From contig JAEZXR010000145.1 of assembly GCA_023419605.1 (NCBI GenBank), positions 1 to 64,000 on the forward strand: a stretch of DNA of 64,000 nucleotides, in the 5' to 3' direction. Below the pieces are notes generated by a model, which was not told the origin of the DNA, did not search any database, and saw only the letters and a list, made by a program, of their open reading frames with translations. Positions 36,707 through 45,892 of this stretch are shown piece by piece (the stretch's first letter is position 1; each line of letters opens with the position of its first letter). This DNA comes from Bacillota bacterium. GTDB taxonomy: Bacteria; Bacillota; Clostridia; Acetivibrionales; JAEZXR01. The translations under genes were made by a program, and so were the position numbers.

Positions 36707-37501
36707 TCATTTCGTATGTGTGTTAATATTATGTCTGTATTGGCTTGGAGTCATGCCGAAAATCGAATGGAAAATGCGATTAAATGTTCGTTGACTGTCA
36801 AAACCGGCAGTGATACTTATTTCAGTTAATGTATCGTTAGTGGTACGAATCAGTTTTGCAGCATATTCCGTGCGAATAAATCCTAGATAAACCCTGAAAT
36901 TCATTTTCATTCTGCTTGAAAATATATGTGAGATGTAATATTTGCTGACGCAAAATTCGGCGGCAAGAGAATCCAGCGTCAGCGGCTGCGTAAAATTCAC
37001 GGCTATATACTCAATAATTTTGTGTGCTATATCTTGAACAGGAATCCGATGGCGTTGTTTTAGCTCAAGTTGGTTGAGAAGGTGCGACATGATTACATAT
37101 GTCCACCCGAGCTTTAGGGCAACTTCATCATTTCGTGAGATATGTTTTAGAGCGTAAACCGCGTCTGTATGTATTGCCTCTTTGGGGATAACGGGGTTTT
37201 TTGCATAACAATTATGTAAACTTGGAAACAATCCACCGAGAATCTGAGGATCACATATAATCAATACTGCATCGGTTGAGTTGTTTCCAGATTTATAATA
37301 GCTATGTACAATATCCGGAAATATCACAACGGCTTCTCCCTCATGTATTTGATACGAAATGCCGTCAATAGTAAGACACTGCACCCCCGAGAAGGTATAC
37401 AGAATTTCAATATATTCGTGCATATGAGACGGAAAATACAATTCTCTTGCGTTATGTATTATAGTCAGGCTATTGGGTTGTATTTCATAAAACGGCAACA
37501 T
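36707..37501 (-). CDS. AraC-family regulator with cupin sensor
   Basis: 264 residues, cytoplasmic. An N-terminal cupin (~15-95; FPSHMHEYIEILYTFSG, HEGEAVVIFPDIVHSY) and a C-terminal AraC double helix-turn-helix (~165-260; LTLDSLAAEFCVSKYYISHI, ISITAGFDSQRTFNRIFHSI). Such proteins sense a sugar or sugar acid through the cupin. It sits inside the pectinase region, so it may control the flanking lyase and esterase genes. An AAAAGGAAC site lies upstream on the minus strand. Confidence 0.88.
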   Translation of the reverse strand: MLPFYEIQPNSLTIIHNARELYFPSHMHEYIEILYTFSGVQCLTIDGISYQIHEGEAVVIFPDIVHSYYKSGNNSTDAVLIICDPQILGGLFPSLHNCYAKNPVIPKEAIHTDAVYALKHISRNDEVALKLGWTYVIMSHLLNQLELKQRHRIPVQDIAHKIIEYIAVNFTQPLTLDSLAAEFCVSKYYISHIFSSRMKMNFRVYLGFIRTEYAAKLIRTTNDTLTEISITAGFDSQRTFNRIFHSIFGMTPSQYRHNINTHTK

Positions 37502-38078
37502 AATAAAAGTTCCTTTTAAAAAGATTTATCTTACAAAATAAGCACTTCTAAAATTTATGCGCATTGTATTACTCACAACAGCTTTAACAAGAGGTACAGC
37601 CGAATAGGTCCATTGATTATAATTTGACTGGGTATAAACAAAAATTATAGATGCGTCTAGCCGGATATGAGATGTCCATTCTTAACGGTGATAAATGCCC
37701 AGTCGGTATTGTATCCTATATCATTAGGATATTTATCCGATGCCTACATAAATTATAACACAGAATACTTTCTTGTTAAACCATTTTCAAGAATTCAACT
37801 CCGTAGAACACCTATTTCTAATTAAATGCATCACAAGGTAAGAATATGTATCTTATGAATTGCACTCTAAAAAGGTAAATGTGAGTTGTCTTGATTCTTC
37901 CCTCAACTTATACTCGAATTGTTATGATGGTAAATGCTAACAGCAACGTGGCATAATATCCTGACCAAATATAAATTTAGAGGATAAATCGGCATGCCTT
38001 CAAGCGGGGTCGGAGATGGATGCTATACGGTCATCATTTCAGCATTTCCTGTAATAAGTATTTCTCATTTCCGTGATC
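37502..38078. other. Long intergenic region between AraC and giant CE8 genes
   Basis: No coding sequence. A small palindrome TATCCT/AGGATA at 37712-37731 could be an operator. The region should carry promoters for both divergent genes, but no box pair is convincing. Confidence 0.35.
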
Positions 38079-38186
38079 TATAGGAGGATGCGAAAAATAT
38101 AGGTATTCTTTTTTGCGGGCCGCTCGTGGAGTGCCATGTACGGTGTAGCAAAACCTATAGAATACCTTTTTTCACAGCCTCCTATA
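38079..38186. repeat. MITE-like 108-bp inverted repeat
   Basis: Imperfect arms of about 38 bp: TATAGGAGGATGCGAAAAA at the left, with the complement of TATAGGAGGCTGTGAAAAA at the right, then AGGTATTCT/AGAATACCT and TTTTGC/GCAAAA, around a GC-rich centre. No ORF inside. It looks like a miniature transposable element or the joined ends of a deleted insertion sequence. Confidence 0.6.
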
Positions 38187-38326
38187 CCCAATGTGTAGTT
38201 AGTAAAATTGGTAAACAGAAAGGTGGTGGCGAGGTGATATGAAAATGTCTCAATGGATTCGTCTCATGCAAACCTAAATTGTTGAAACTGGCTGACTTTA
38301 GTTCTAGTAATGTGAGGAGGTAAAAG

Positions 38327-41300
38327 ATGAAAAGATTTATTAGCGTATTTTTATCGATTTTATTAATTTTTCCTGTTATTCCTTTAGGTATAGTTTCAAA
38401 TGTTAAAGCTGCAACAGTAAGGGTAGTTACTGTTGACAAAACAGCAGCAGCCAATGGTACAACAGTATTTAATACGATTCAAGATGCTATTAATGCTGTA
38501 CCAGCAAATAATACAAGCACTACACCCTATGAAATTCAAATAAAGAATGGTACATATATAGAAAATATTACTTTGAATAAAAGTGGGGTAACACTAACCG
38601 GTGAAAGCCAAGATGGAGTAATACTTACAAGTGCATTGCCAGATCTTTTGTATATAAATGATGGCGGGTATATAAAGTTTCAAAGAGGTGGAACTACTTA
38701 TAACACTGCCAATGAGTATACTCCTACAGTATTGACACTTAAAGCGAATGATTGCACACTTCAAAACATGACAATTAAACTGGATGATTATTATATTGAT
38801 ATGGGACCTATTAGTGCTGTAACAACAGATTCCAGTGCACAGCGTAATTCGTTTAAATACTGCACTTTGGGTGGTGGACAAGACACGCTATATGATAATG
38901 GAAGAACTTATTATTATAAATGCACTATTTCCGGAAGTGTTGATTTTATGTATGGCGGAGCTAGCTCAGTATTTGATAGCTGTGATATTAAATCAATTTA
39001 CTGGGAAAGGCTATACAATATGTCAGAGGTAAATGGTATCATTTCCTATGGTCTGTCTGAAAGCGATAGGACTAGCAGAGGTATTACGGCTGATGATATT
39101 GCACTATGGACTTCAACAGACCCTCTGAGATCTAAGTATCCTACTATAGTAAATGGCCCTAATAATAGAACTGCGGCGTCTTCAAAGCCAACGGATTTCG
39201 CTGCACCTGATTTTACAAGAATACTCACTGCAGACGAACTAAATGCACTTACTGATGCAGAGCTTTCTTCCAGACAAATTGCAAGAGATAGCTCCAATAA
39301 TCCTAATAACTGGAAAACTATTGCTCAACTGACAGCAAGCGATTCGAAGAGAATAAAGTCAGTAGGTTCAGGGTATTTGACGGCGTGTTCTACTCCACAA
39401 ACAAGTTTAGGCTTTTTGTATGTTAATTGTAACTTGATAGGAGATTCCAGGCTTAATGCAGGCTCCTATGCTCTGGGCAGACCATGGCGTTCCTACGCGC
39501 AGACGACTTATGTGAATTGTAAAATGGGACCGCATATTGCAGCTACAGGCTGGAACAATTGGGGAAATACTGCAAATGAATCAACAGCTAGATATGAAGA
39601 ATATGGCACTATGAATTTAGATGGCACTCCATATGATGTAAGTAAAAGATATACCTGGGCTAAAATATTGAATAATGTTGAAGTTTTATCCCGTAATCCA
39701 TATAACTATTTGAAAGGAATGGATGGTTGGGATCCAACAAATCAAGCTGCTTATTATACTGAGTTGAACAGTATAGCAAATAACTTACCGATTAATAGTG
39801 TACAATATGTTTCATCAAACTTAGGTTTACCAACAGCTGATGCTGCTAGTGGCGCTGCAATACAATGGCTTTCCTCCAATGCTAGTTTAATAAGCACTAC
39901 TGGTGTAGTAAACAGACCAGCCTATAATGCACAAAATGAAAATGTTACTTTAACAGCCGCAGTTACAAAAGGCGGACGTGGCGTTTTAAAAGACTTTAAT
40001 TTGACCGTATTAAAAGCGTCGGATTCAAACTCCTCCGATCCTGATTATATAGCTTGCTTAGATGCGTATAGTGCATTACAAACAGGTGTTATACCAGGGC
40101 TTAATTTATCTGCAATAAAGAAAGATCTGACTTTACCGGCCACAGGAATCAACGGAACAACACTGGAATGGAAATCCTTTAATCCTGGCATAACGGATAC
40201 AGGTAAGGTAACCCGTCCGGCTGCAACAGCTTCTGATTCTACAGGTATACTTCAGCTTACCATAAGAAAAAATCAGGCAGCAGTTGCATATAACCTTGAT
40301 ACAACAGTAATAAAATACTTGCTTCCAGTTGCAGGAATGTATACGGCCGCAGATTTTGTTGGTGCCGGTGTCGGAGGTGCAACAGGTACTACGAGTTATA
40401 ATTATGACACGAACCAATTTTCTATAAGTGGAACAGGAACAGGTTTTACTAAAACTATGGTTGATAACGACCAATTTTATTTTTCTGGTGTTTTGATGTC
40501 CGGAGATTTTTCGATTAGTGCTAAAATAACGAACATGACAACTTCTACGAGTCCAACTGTAGGTTTAACAATTAGAGATAGTTTAGACCCTTTGAGTAGT
40601 CATTTTACACAAGCATGGCAGCAATCGAATAAGACAAGAAAGATGTTCAGATATGGTACCTCAAGTGTAACGGGTTCTAACAGCACCATTACTCTGACAG
40701 ATACTGCTTATATACAGTTGAGCAAAAGCGGCACTACGATAACTTCATATGTAAGTGCACAGCCAATTCCAGCAAATCCACCAACTGCAACTACTACAAC
40801 GGGTCAAATAATTGTAGTTAACCAAGCTGCGAATACAGGTATAGGACTTGACGCAAAGGGGAGCCAGAAAGAGATATATGCTGGCTTAGTAGTTAATGGT
40901 GGTGCTTCTGTAACTTTTTCAGATGTTAAAATTGTAACATCAGCTGGTGCGGTAGTTTTTGATTCCAATGCCCAGCCACCAATAGCACCTAAAAATGTTG
41001 CTGCTGCATCAGGGGATAAGAGTGCAAATATTACCTGGGACGCTGTTTCAAATGCTACTTCCTATACAGTGAAACAAAGTACCAGTGCACAAGGCCCATT
41101 TACTGTAACAGGTTCTGTTTATAGTACGGTAGCAGGTTCTGTCTATAGTTCCGTATATGGTTCTATATATGGCTGCTCTATTTCCGGCGGCAGAATACAA
41201 GCTCAAATCGGCAGCCTGGTGAATGATCAAACCTATTATTTTGTCGTAACTGCAAGCAATGGTTATGGTAAAAGTTCTCCATCAGAAGTTGTAAGTATTA

Positions 41301-43216
41301 CACCTGCAACAGCAGATGTAACACCTCCGGTAATAACTATGACTTCAGCGGCTCCAGCCAGTCAGGTATATGGTGCTTCATTACCTTTTAGCGGGTCGGT
41401 AGATGAAGCCAGTACATTAACCATTAAACACAATGGAAGCTTTGTAAAACTTGATGGAAACAATACAAGTCTTTCGTTAAGTAAAAATGGAACCTTTAGC
41501 CAGACATTAACTTTAACGGAAGGTACTAACAATATTGTAATAAGTGCTACGGATGCTAGGGGTAATAAAATAGAAAAAAGTTATACAGTAAAATATGTTA
41601 AATTGAAAACTTCAGATTTTGTCGGACTTGATATTGGGTCTCCTACAGCAGCAGGTTCTTTTAGCTTTGACGAGGATTATAATGTGTTTACTGTAACAGG
41701 TGCAGGCGCAGGCTTGGCTAAAACTGTAGCAGGCCCTGACCAGGTTTATTTTATGGCTGTTAAGATGATTGGTGATTACTCAATCAGCGGTAAATTAAAT
41801 TTCAAATACGACCCTTCAAAACATGCTAATTATACCAACATGGGTATAATGATCAGAGAAAGTTCTGATCCGGCTTGCTACGAATATTCACTACAAAATC
41901 AGTACGGTGGCAAACCAGTTATCAGAAAAGCGTACAGGTATTCAGATGGTAAGGGTGGTGTTACTGCAGGTGCAAGTAATACTACTGTAGCAGCAAATGA
42001 AGGTTGTTACTTTAAAATGATAAAAACCGGTGATGACATAGTCGTGGTTAGAAGTATATATCCAATTCCTGATGATCTTTCTACTATGGTATATACGATT
42101 ACTGCTGCAGATGGATCTTCTGTAACAGTTTCTGCGAAAATAACTGCTAAAGCTTTAGGTTTAGGCTTGGATGGTAATGGGAACCATAAAGAGCTTCTTG
42201 CAGGGTTTTTCGTTGCTTCAGTTAACCCAAGTAATTTGGTTACTTGTACATTTGAAGATATTAAAATAGTAATGTCAGATGGCACAGTAGCTTATGATTC
42301 TAATGAAGGAAAGCCTGTACCACCTAAAAATGTTGTTGCCAAGCCATATAGTGAGAGTGCAACAATAACCTGTGATGCTATTCCAGCAGCCACTTCTTAT
42401 ACAGTATATCAAAGTGAAAGTGCGACAGGTCAGTTTACTCCTGTGACAGTTGCTGATACTGTGCGTGATTCTGTGTATAATAGAGTAACGTTCCAGGTAA
42501 ATGGTCTGGCTAATGATAAGACATATTATTATCGCGTAACAGCAAGCAATGCTAGTGGAGAAAGTCTTAAATCTGAAATGGTAAGTGTTACTCCAGGAGC
42601 ATGGGTTTTATTACCGCCTGTAATTACTATGACTTCAGCTGAACCGGATAGTGAAGTATACAGTGCTGTATTGCCGCTGAGTGGGTCAGTAAATAAAGTC
42701 GGTACCTTAACCATCACACATAACGGAAGCTTGGTAAAGCTTAATGGAGGCAATACAAGTCTGTCATTAGGTGTAAACGGAACATTTAATAATACATTAA
42801 TTCTGCGAGCCGGTGTTAATGATATTGAAATAAAATTTTTTGATGCCTACGGTTTTGAAACTAAGATAAACTATACAGTAACTTATACATATAAAATAGC
42901 TGATATCAGCTTCTGCAATGCTAACGGCAATATTGTTACCGCATTGACTGCTGGAGAGGATATTGTTGTGAAAGCTGAAGTAGAAAATTATGTTGATTCA
43001 GCAAAGGATTCTGTTCTGGTTATCGGCTTGTATAATTCTCAAAATACATTGGTTAAATTTATATATACAGCTGAAACAATATTTAATGGAGAGTCAGAAG
43101 TATTTTATGCAAAATTCAAGTTGCCTGATGATGTAAGTGGTTATACCGTTAAAGCTTTTGTTTGGGATAACTTTGTTAATATGCATCCTATATCAGATGT
43201 GGCAGTTCTTAAATAA
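38327..43216 (+). CDS. Giant secreted CE8 pectin methylesterase with repeated accessory domains
   Basis: 1629 residues: signal peptide to ~27; CE8 beta-helix (~30-470; GGGQDTLYDNG, SGSVDFMYGGA, ALGRPWRS); a degenerate bacterial-Ig region (~480-665); then two copies of LamG-like beta-sandwich, FN3 and Ig-like domains (~674-1090 and ~1092-1515); and a C-terminal module (~1521-1629) shared with the next protein. The first FN3 holds an insertion built of GSVYS/GSIYG repeats absent from its twin. GAGGAGG precedes the ATG. It heads an operon with the PL1 and SLH genes, 26 and 40 bp apart. It should de-esterify pectin at or near the cell surface. Confidence 0.9.
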   Translation: MKRFISVFLSILLIFPVIPLGIVSNVKAATVRVVTVDKTAAANGTTVFNTIQDAINAVPANNTSTTPYEIQIKNGTYIENITLNKSGVTLTGESQDGVILTSALPDLLYINDGGYIKFQRGGTTYNTANEYTPTVLTLKANDCTLQNMTIKLDDYYIDMGPISAVTTDSSAQRNSFKYCTLGGGQDTLYDNGRTYYYKCTISGSVDFMYGGASSVFDSCDIKSIYWERLYNMSEVNGIISYGLSESDRTSRGITADDIALWTSTDPLRSKYPTIVNGPNNRTAASSKPTDFAAPDFTRILTADELNALTDAELSSRQIARDSSNNPNNWKTIAQLTASDSKRIKSVGSGYLTACSTPQTSLGFLYVNCNLIGDSRLNAGSYALGRPWRSYAQTTYVNCKMGPHIAATGWNNWGNTANESTARYEEYGTMNLDGTPYDVSKRYTWAKILNNVEVLSRNPYNYLKGMDGWDPTNQAAYYTELNSIANNLPINSVQYVSSNLGLPTADAASGAAIQWLSSNASLISTTGVVNRPAYNAQNENVTLTAAVTKGGRGVLKDFNLTVLKASDSNSSDPDYIACLDAYSALQTGVIPGLNLSAIKKDLTLPATGINGTTLEWKSFNPGITDTGKVTRPAATASDSTGILQLTIRKNQAAVAYNLDTTVIKYLLPVAGMYTAADFVGAGVGGATGTTSYNYDTNQFSISGTGTGFTKTMVDNDQFYFSGVLMSGDFSISAKITNMTTSTSPTVGLTIRDSLDPLSSHFTQAWQQSNKTRKMFRYGTSSVTGSNSTITLTDTAYIQLSKSGTTITSYVSAQPIPANPPTATTTTGQIIVVNQAANTGIGLDAKGSQKEIYAGLVVNGGASVTFSDVKIVTSAGAVVFDSNAQPPIAPKNVAAASGDKSANITWDAVSNATSYTVKQSTSAQGPFTVTGSVYSTVAGSVYSSVYGSIYGCSISGGRIQAQIGSLVNDQTYYFVVTASNGYGKSSPSEVVSITPATADVTPPVITMTSAAPASQVYGASLPFSGSVDEASTLTIKHNGSFVKLDGNNTSLSLSKNGTFSQTLTLTEGTNNIVISATDARGNKIEKSYTVKYVKLKTSDFVGLDIGSPTAAGSFSFDEDYNVFTVTGAGAGLAKTVAGPDQVYFMAVKMIGDYSISGKLNFKYDPSKHANYTNMGIMIRESSDPACYEYSLQNQYGGKPVIRKAYRYSDGKGGVTAGASNTTVAANEGCYFKMIKTGDDIVVVRSIYPIPDDLSTMVYTITAADGSSVTVSAKITAKALGLGLDGNGNHKELLAGFFVASVNPSNLVTCTFEDIKIVMSDGTVAYDSNEGKPVPPKNVVAKPYSESATITCDAIPAATSYTVYQSESATGQFTPVTVADTVRDSVYNRVTFQVNGLANDKTYYYRVTASNASGESLKSEMVSVTPGAWVLLPPVITMTSAEPDSEVYSAVLPLSGSVNKVGTLTITHNGSLVKLNGGNTSLSLGVNGTFNNTLILRAGVNDIEIKFFDAYGFETKINYTVTYTYKIADISFCNANGNIVTALTAGEDIVVKAEVENYVDSAKDSVLVIGLYNSQNTLVKFIYTAETIFNGESEVFYAKFKLPDDVSGYTVKAFVWDNFVNMHPISDVAVLK

Positions 43217-43242
43217 CTACTAAATCACAAGGAGGTTAAATA

Positions 43243-45852
43243 ATGAAAAAAAAGATATTATCTGTTGTAATGTGTGCTATGATGAGTATTTCTATACTTA
43301 TTCCTGATTCTTTACAAGTTAAGGCCGCGGATGGATTGCCACAACCTGCAACAATACCGGCTTTTCCAGGGGCTGAAGGTGCAGGAATGTACACCAGTGG
43401 CGGTCGTTACGGTGATGTTTATATAGTTAATAATCTTAATGATTCCGGTCCTGGATCATTAAGAGATGCTATAAGCCAAGATAATAGAATGGTTGTATTT
43501 GCAGTATCAGGAACAATTTATCTGCAGAGTCCCTTGGGTTTAAATGGTAGATCAAATATAACTATTGCTGGACAGACAGCTCCTGGTGATGGTATATGTC
43601 TTGCCAATTGGAATTTTGATACAAGCGAATGCTATAATTGTATTATAAGGTATATAAGAGTTAGACCTGGTTCAGCTAATATTAACAAAGAGCCGGATGC
43701 TTTTGGAGGTAGAGGAGCAAATTATCTTATGGTAGACCATGTATCAGCAAGCTGGTCTACAGATGAAACAATGTCTTTATATGATAATTCTAATACTACA
43801 GTACAATGGAGCATAGCAAGTGAAAGCTTGACTTTATCCGGTCATGTAAAGGGAAAACATGGTTATGGTGGAATTTGGGGAGGACCGACTACAACCTACC
43901 ATCACAATCTTCTTATTCACCATTCCAGCAGACTTCCAAGATTTGCTGGGTCATTAAGCGAGACTTATGCCAATAACGTTATATATAACTGGGGATTTAA
44001 TAACTCATATGGCGGTACATCAGGCGAATATATTAACATGATGAATAACTACTATAAGCCGGGTCCATCAACACTGAATTCTGTAAAGGGTCAGATTGCA
44101 AATCCTGGTGATGGAAACTTTTATATAAACGGCAATGTTTTATATGGTAATGATGCGGTAACTGCTGATAATTCAAAAGGACTGACTGATGGTAGTGCAA
44201 CTAATGATCTTACTTTAACAGCTCCATATAAAAGTGTTGATTATACTACTGTATCAATTCAAGATGCTCAAACAGCTTATAATGATGTATTAAACAAAGT
44301 AGGAGCTGTGCTTCCAAAAAGAGATGCAGTAGATGCCAGATTAATACAGGATATAAAAGATGGTACTGGAAGATTAATTAATAGAGAATTTGAAGTTGGA
44401 GGCTATCCAGTGCTAAAATCAGCAGAAGCTCCAACGGATACTGACAGCGATGGTATGCCGGATGCTTGGGAGACTGCCAATGGATTAAATCCTAATGATG
44501 CATCTGATGGGAAAGTAATATCTCCAAGTGGGTACAGTAACTTAGAATTATACATCAATAGCTTGGTAGATACATCTTATGTTGCAGATAATCCAGTAGT
44601 TAAGTTGATAACTCCAACCTATAATGAATTATTTGCAGAGGGTGGACAAATAAAAGTTGATGCAGCTGCTTCAGACACTGATGGAATAGCTAAGATTGAA
44701 TTTTATGTTGGATCAGTAAATGATCAGACCAGCTATAAGGCAGGGGAAGCTATAACAGCACCATATAGTTATACAATAAGTGATTTGAAAGCAGGTACAT
44801 ATTTTATATCTGCCAGAGCTTATGATACAAAAGGTAATGCTACACAATCTACTTCTATACCAGTACATGTAAATGGACCGGAGGTAACTGGTACTTGGAC
44901 TTCAGTAGATATTGGAGAAACTCCTGTCAAAGGAAGCGGAAGCTTAGATGGGGCTACTGGTGTTATGACTGTAAAGGGTTCAGGGAAAATAACGGGAACT
45001 AATGACAGCTTCCACTTTGTGTATCAACCGATTAGTGGTAATGCATCCTTAACTGCAAAATTAAATTCTATAGCTCTGATAGATAATAATGCAATATCAG
45101 GTTTAATGATAAGAGAAAGCTTAGATCCTGATGCCGCAGAAGCAATGATCAGTACATCTATAGTTAAAGCAGACAGGGATGAAAATGGAAGTGGTGACAG
45201 TGATGACACATACTACTATACATTTTTCTCATCCAGAACGGTCAAAGGGGCAACTGCACTTACCTTGGATAATAAAGTTTATCCTAGTGATACCCTTCCG
45301 TCTTTACTTGATAGCAAATTACCTATATGGCTAAAAATTGAGAGGGTAGATGACAAAATAATTGCCTATACTTCTTACGATAATAGCACATGGAAAGAGC
45401 TCGCAAGAAAGACAATTAGTATGGGTAAAGATGCATATATAGGATTTGCAGTAGATGCATCTCAACAAGATATTGATGATGTTTACTACAATACAGCGAA
45501 GTTCTCAGATATAGATTTAGTAGATTCTTTCATTGTAACAGATGTAAGCATTACAGACATTTTTGGTAGCCCAGTATCGAGTCTCACTCCTGGGTTAAGT
45601 GCATCTGTTTCTGCTACTGTAAATAAGAATTCCTTAGCAATAGAAGAGGCAGTAATAGCAATTCAAATTTGTGATGCTAAGGATAATGTAATTGGTACTT
45701 CCTATGTAAAGTCTAAGTTTACTAAGGGAACAACGAAGACTGTTAAAGCCGGATTTAGTACTCCAACTGGTTTAGAGGGATTAAAGATTAAAGCCTTTGT
45801 AGTCAATAACCTTAAAGATGAAATGAAAATTTCTAATGAAGTTGTGAAATAA
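43243..45852 (+). CDS. Secreted pectate lyase PL1 with Ig, LamG-like and C-terminal modules
   Basis: 869 residues. Signal peptide to ~28, PL1 beta-helix (~35-385; AFPGAEGAGMYTSGGRYGDV, MVDHVSASWSTDE, YHHNLLIHHSSRLPRFAG), calcium-binding DTDSDGMPDAWE (~398), Ig-like domain (~450-545), a DUF1349/LamG-like sandwich (~548-760) and a C-terminal module (~762-869) like that of the giant CE8. The HHN..SRLPRF segment is the classic PL1 signature. CAAGGAGG precedes the ATG. In an operon with CE8, it cleaves the demethylated pectin. Confidence 0.9.
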   Translation: MKKKILSVVMCAMMSISILIPDSLQVKAADGLPQPATIPAFPGAEGAGMYTSGGRYGDVYIVNNLNDSGPGSLRDAISQDNRMVVFAVSGTIYLQSPLGLNGRSNITIAGQTAPGDGICLANWNFDTSECYNCIIRYIRVRPGSANINKEPDAFGGRGANYLMVDHVSASWSTDETMSLYDNSNTTVQWSIASESLTLSGHVKGKHGYGGIWGGPTTTYHHNLLIHHSSRLPRFAGSLSETYANNVIYNWGFNNSYGGTSGEYINMMNNYYKPGPSTLNSVKGQIANPGDGNFYINGNVLYGNDAVTADNSKGLTDGSATNDLTLTAPYKSVDYTTVSIQDAQTAYNDVLNKVGAVLPKRDAVDARLIQDIKDGTGRLINREFEVGGYPVLKSAEAPTDTDSDGMPDAWETANGLNPNDASDGKVISPSGYSNLELYINSLVDTSYVADNPVVKLITPTYNELFAEGGQIKVDAAASDTDGIAKIEFYVGSVNDQTSYKAGEAITAPYSYTISDLKAGTYFISARAYDTKGNATQSTSIPVHVNGPEVTGTWTSVDIGETPVKGSGSLDGATGVMTVKGSGKITGTNDSFHFVYQPISGNASLTAKLNSIALIDNNAISGLMIRESLDPDAAEAMISTSIVKADRDENGSGDSDDTYYYTFFSSRTVKGATALTLDNKVYPSDTLPSLLDSKLPIWLKIERVDDKIIAYTSYDNSTWKELARKTISMGKDAYIGFAVDASQQDIDDVYYNTAKFSDIDLVDSFIVTDVSITDIFGSPVSSLTPGLSASVSATVNKNSLAIEEAVIAIQICDAKDNVIGTSYVKSKFTKGTTKTVKAGFSTPTGLEGLKIKAFVVNNLKDEMKISNEVVK

Positions 45853-45892
45853 TATAATTCCATGATATGGATTTTATATTAGGAGGGGATTT

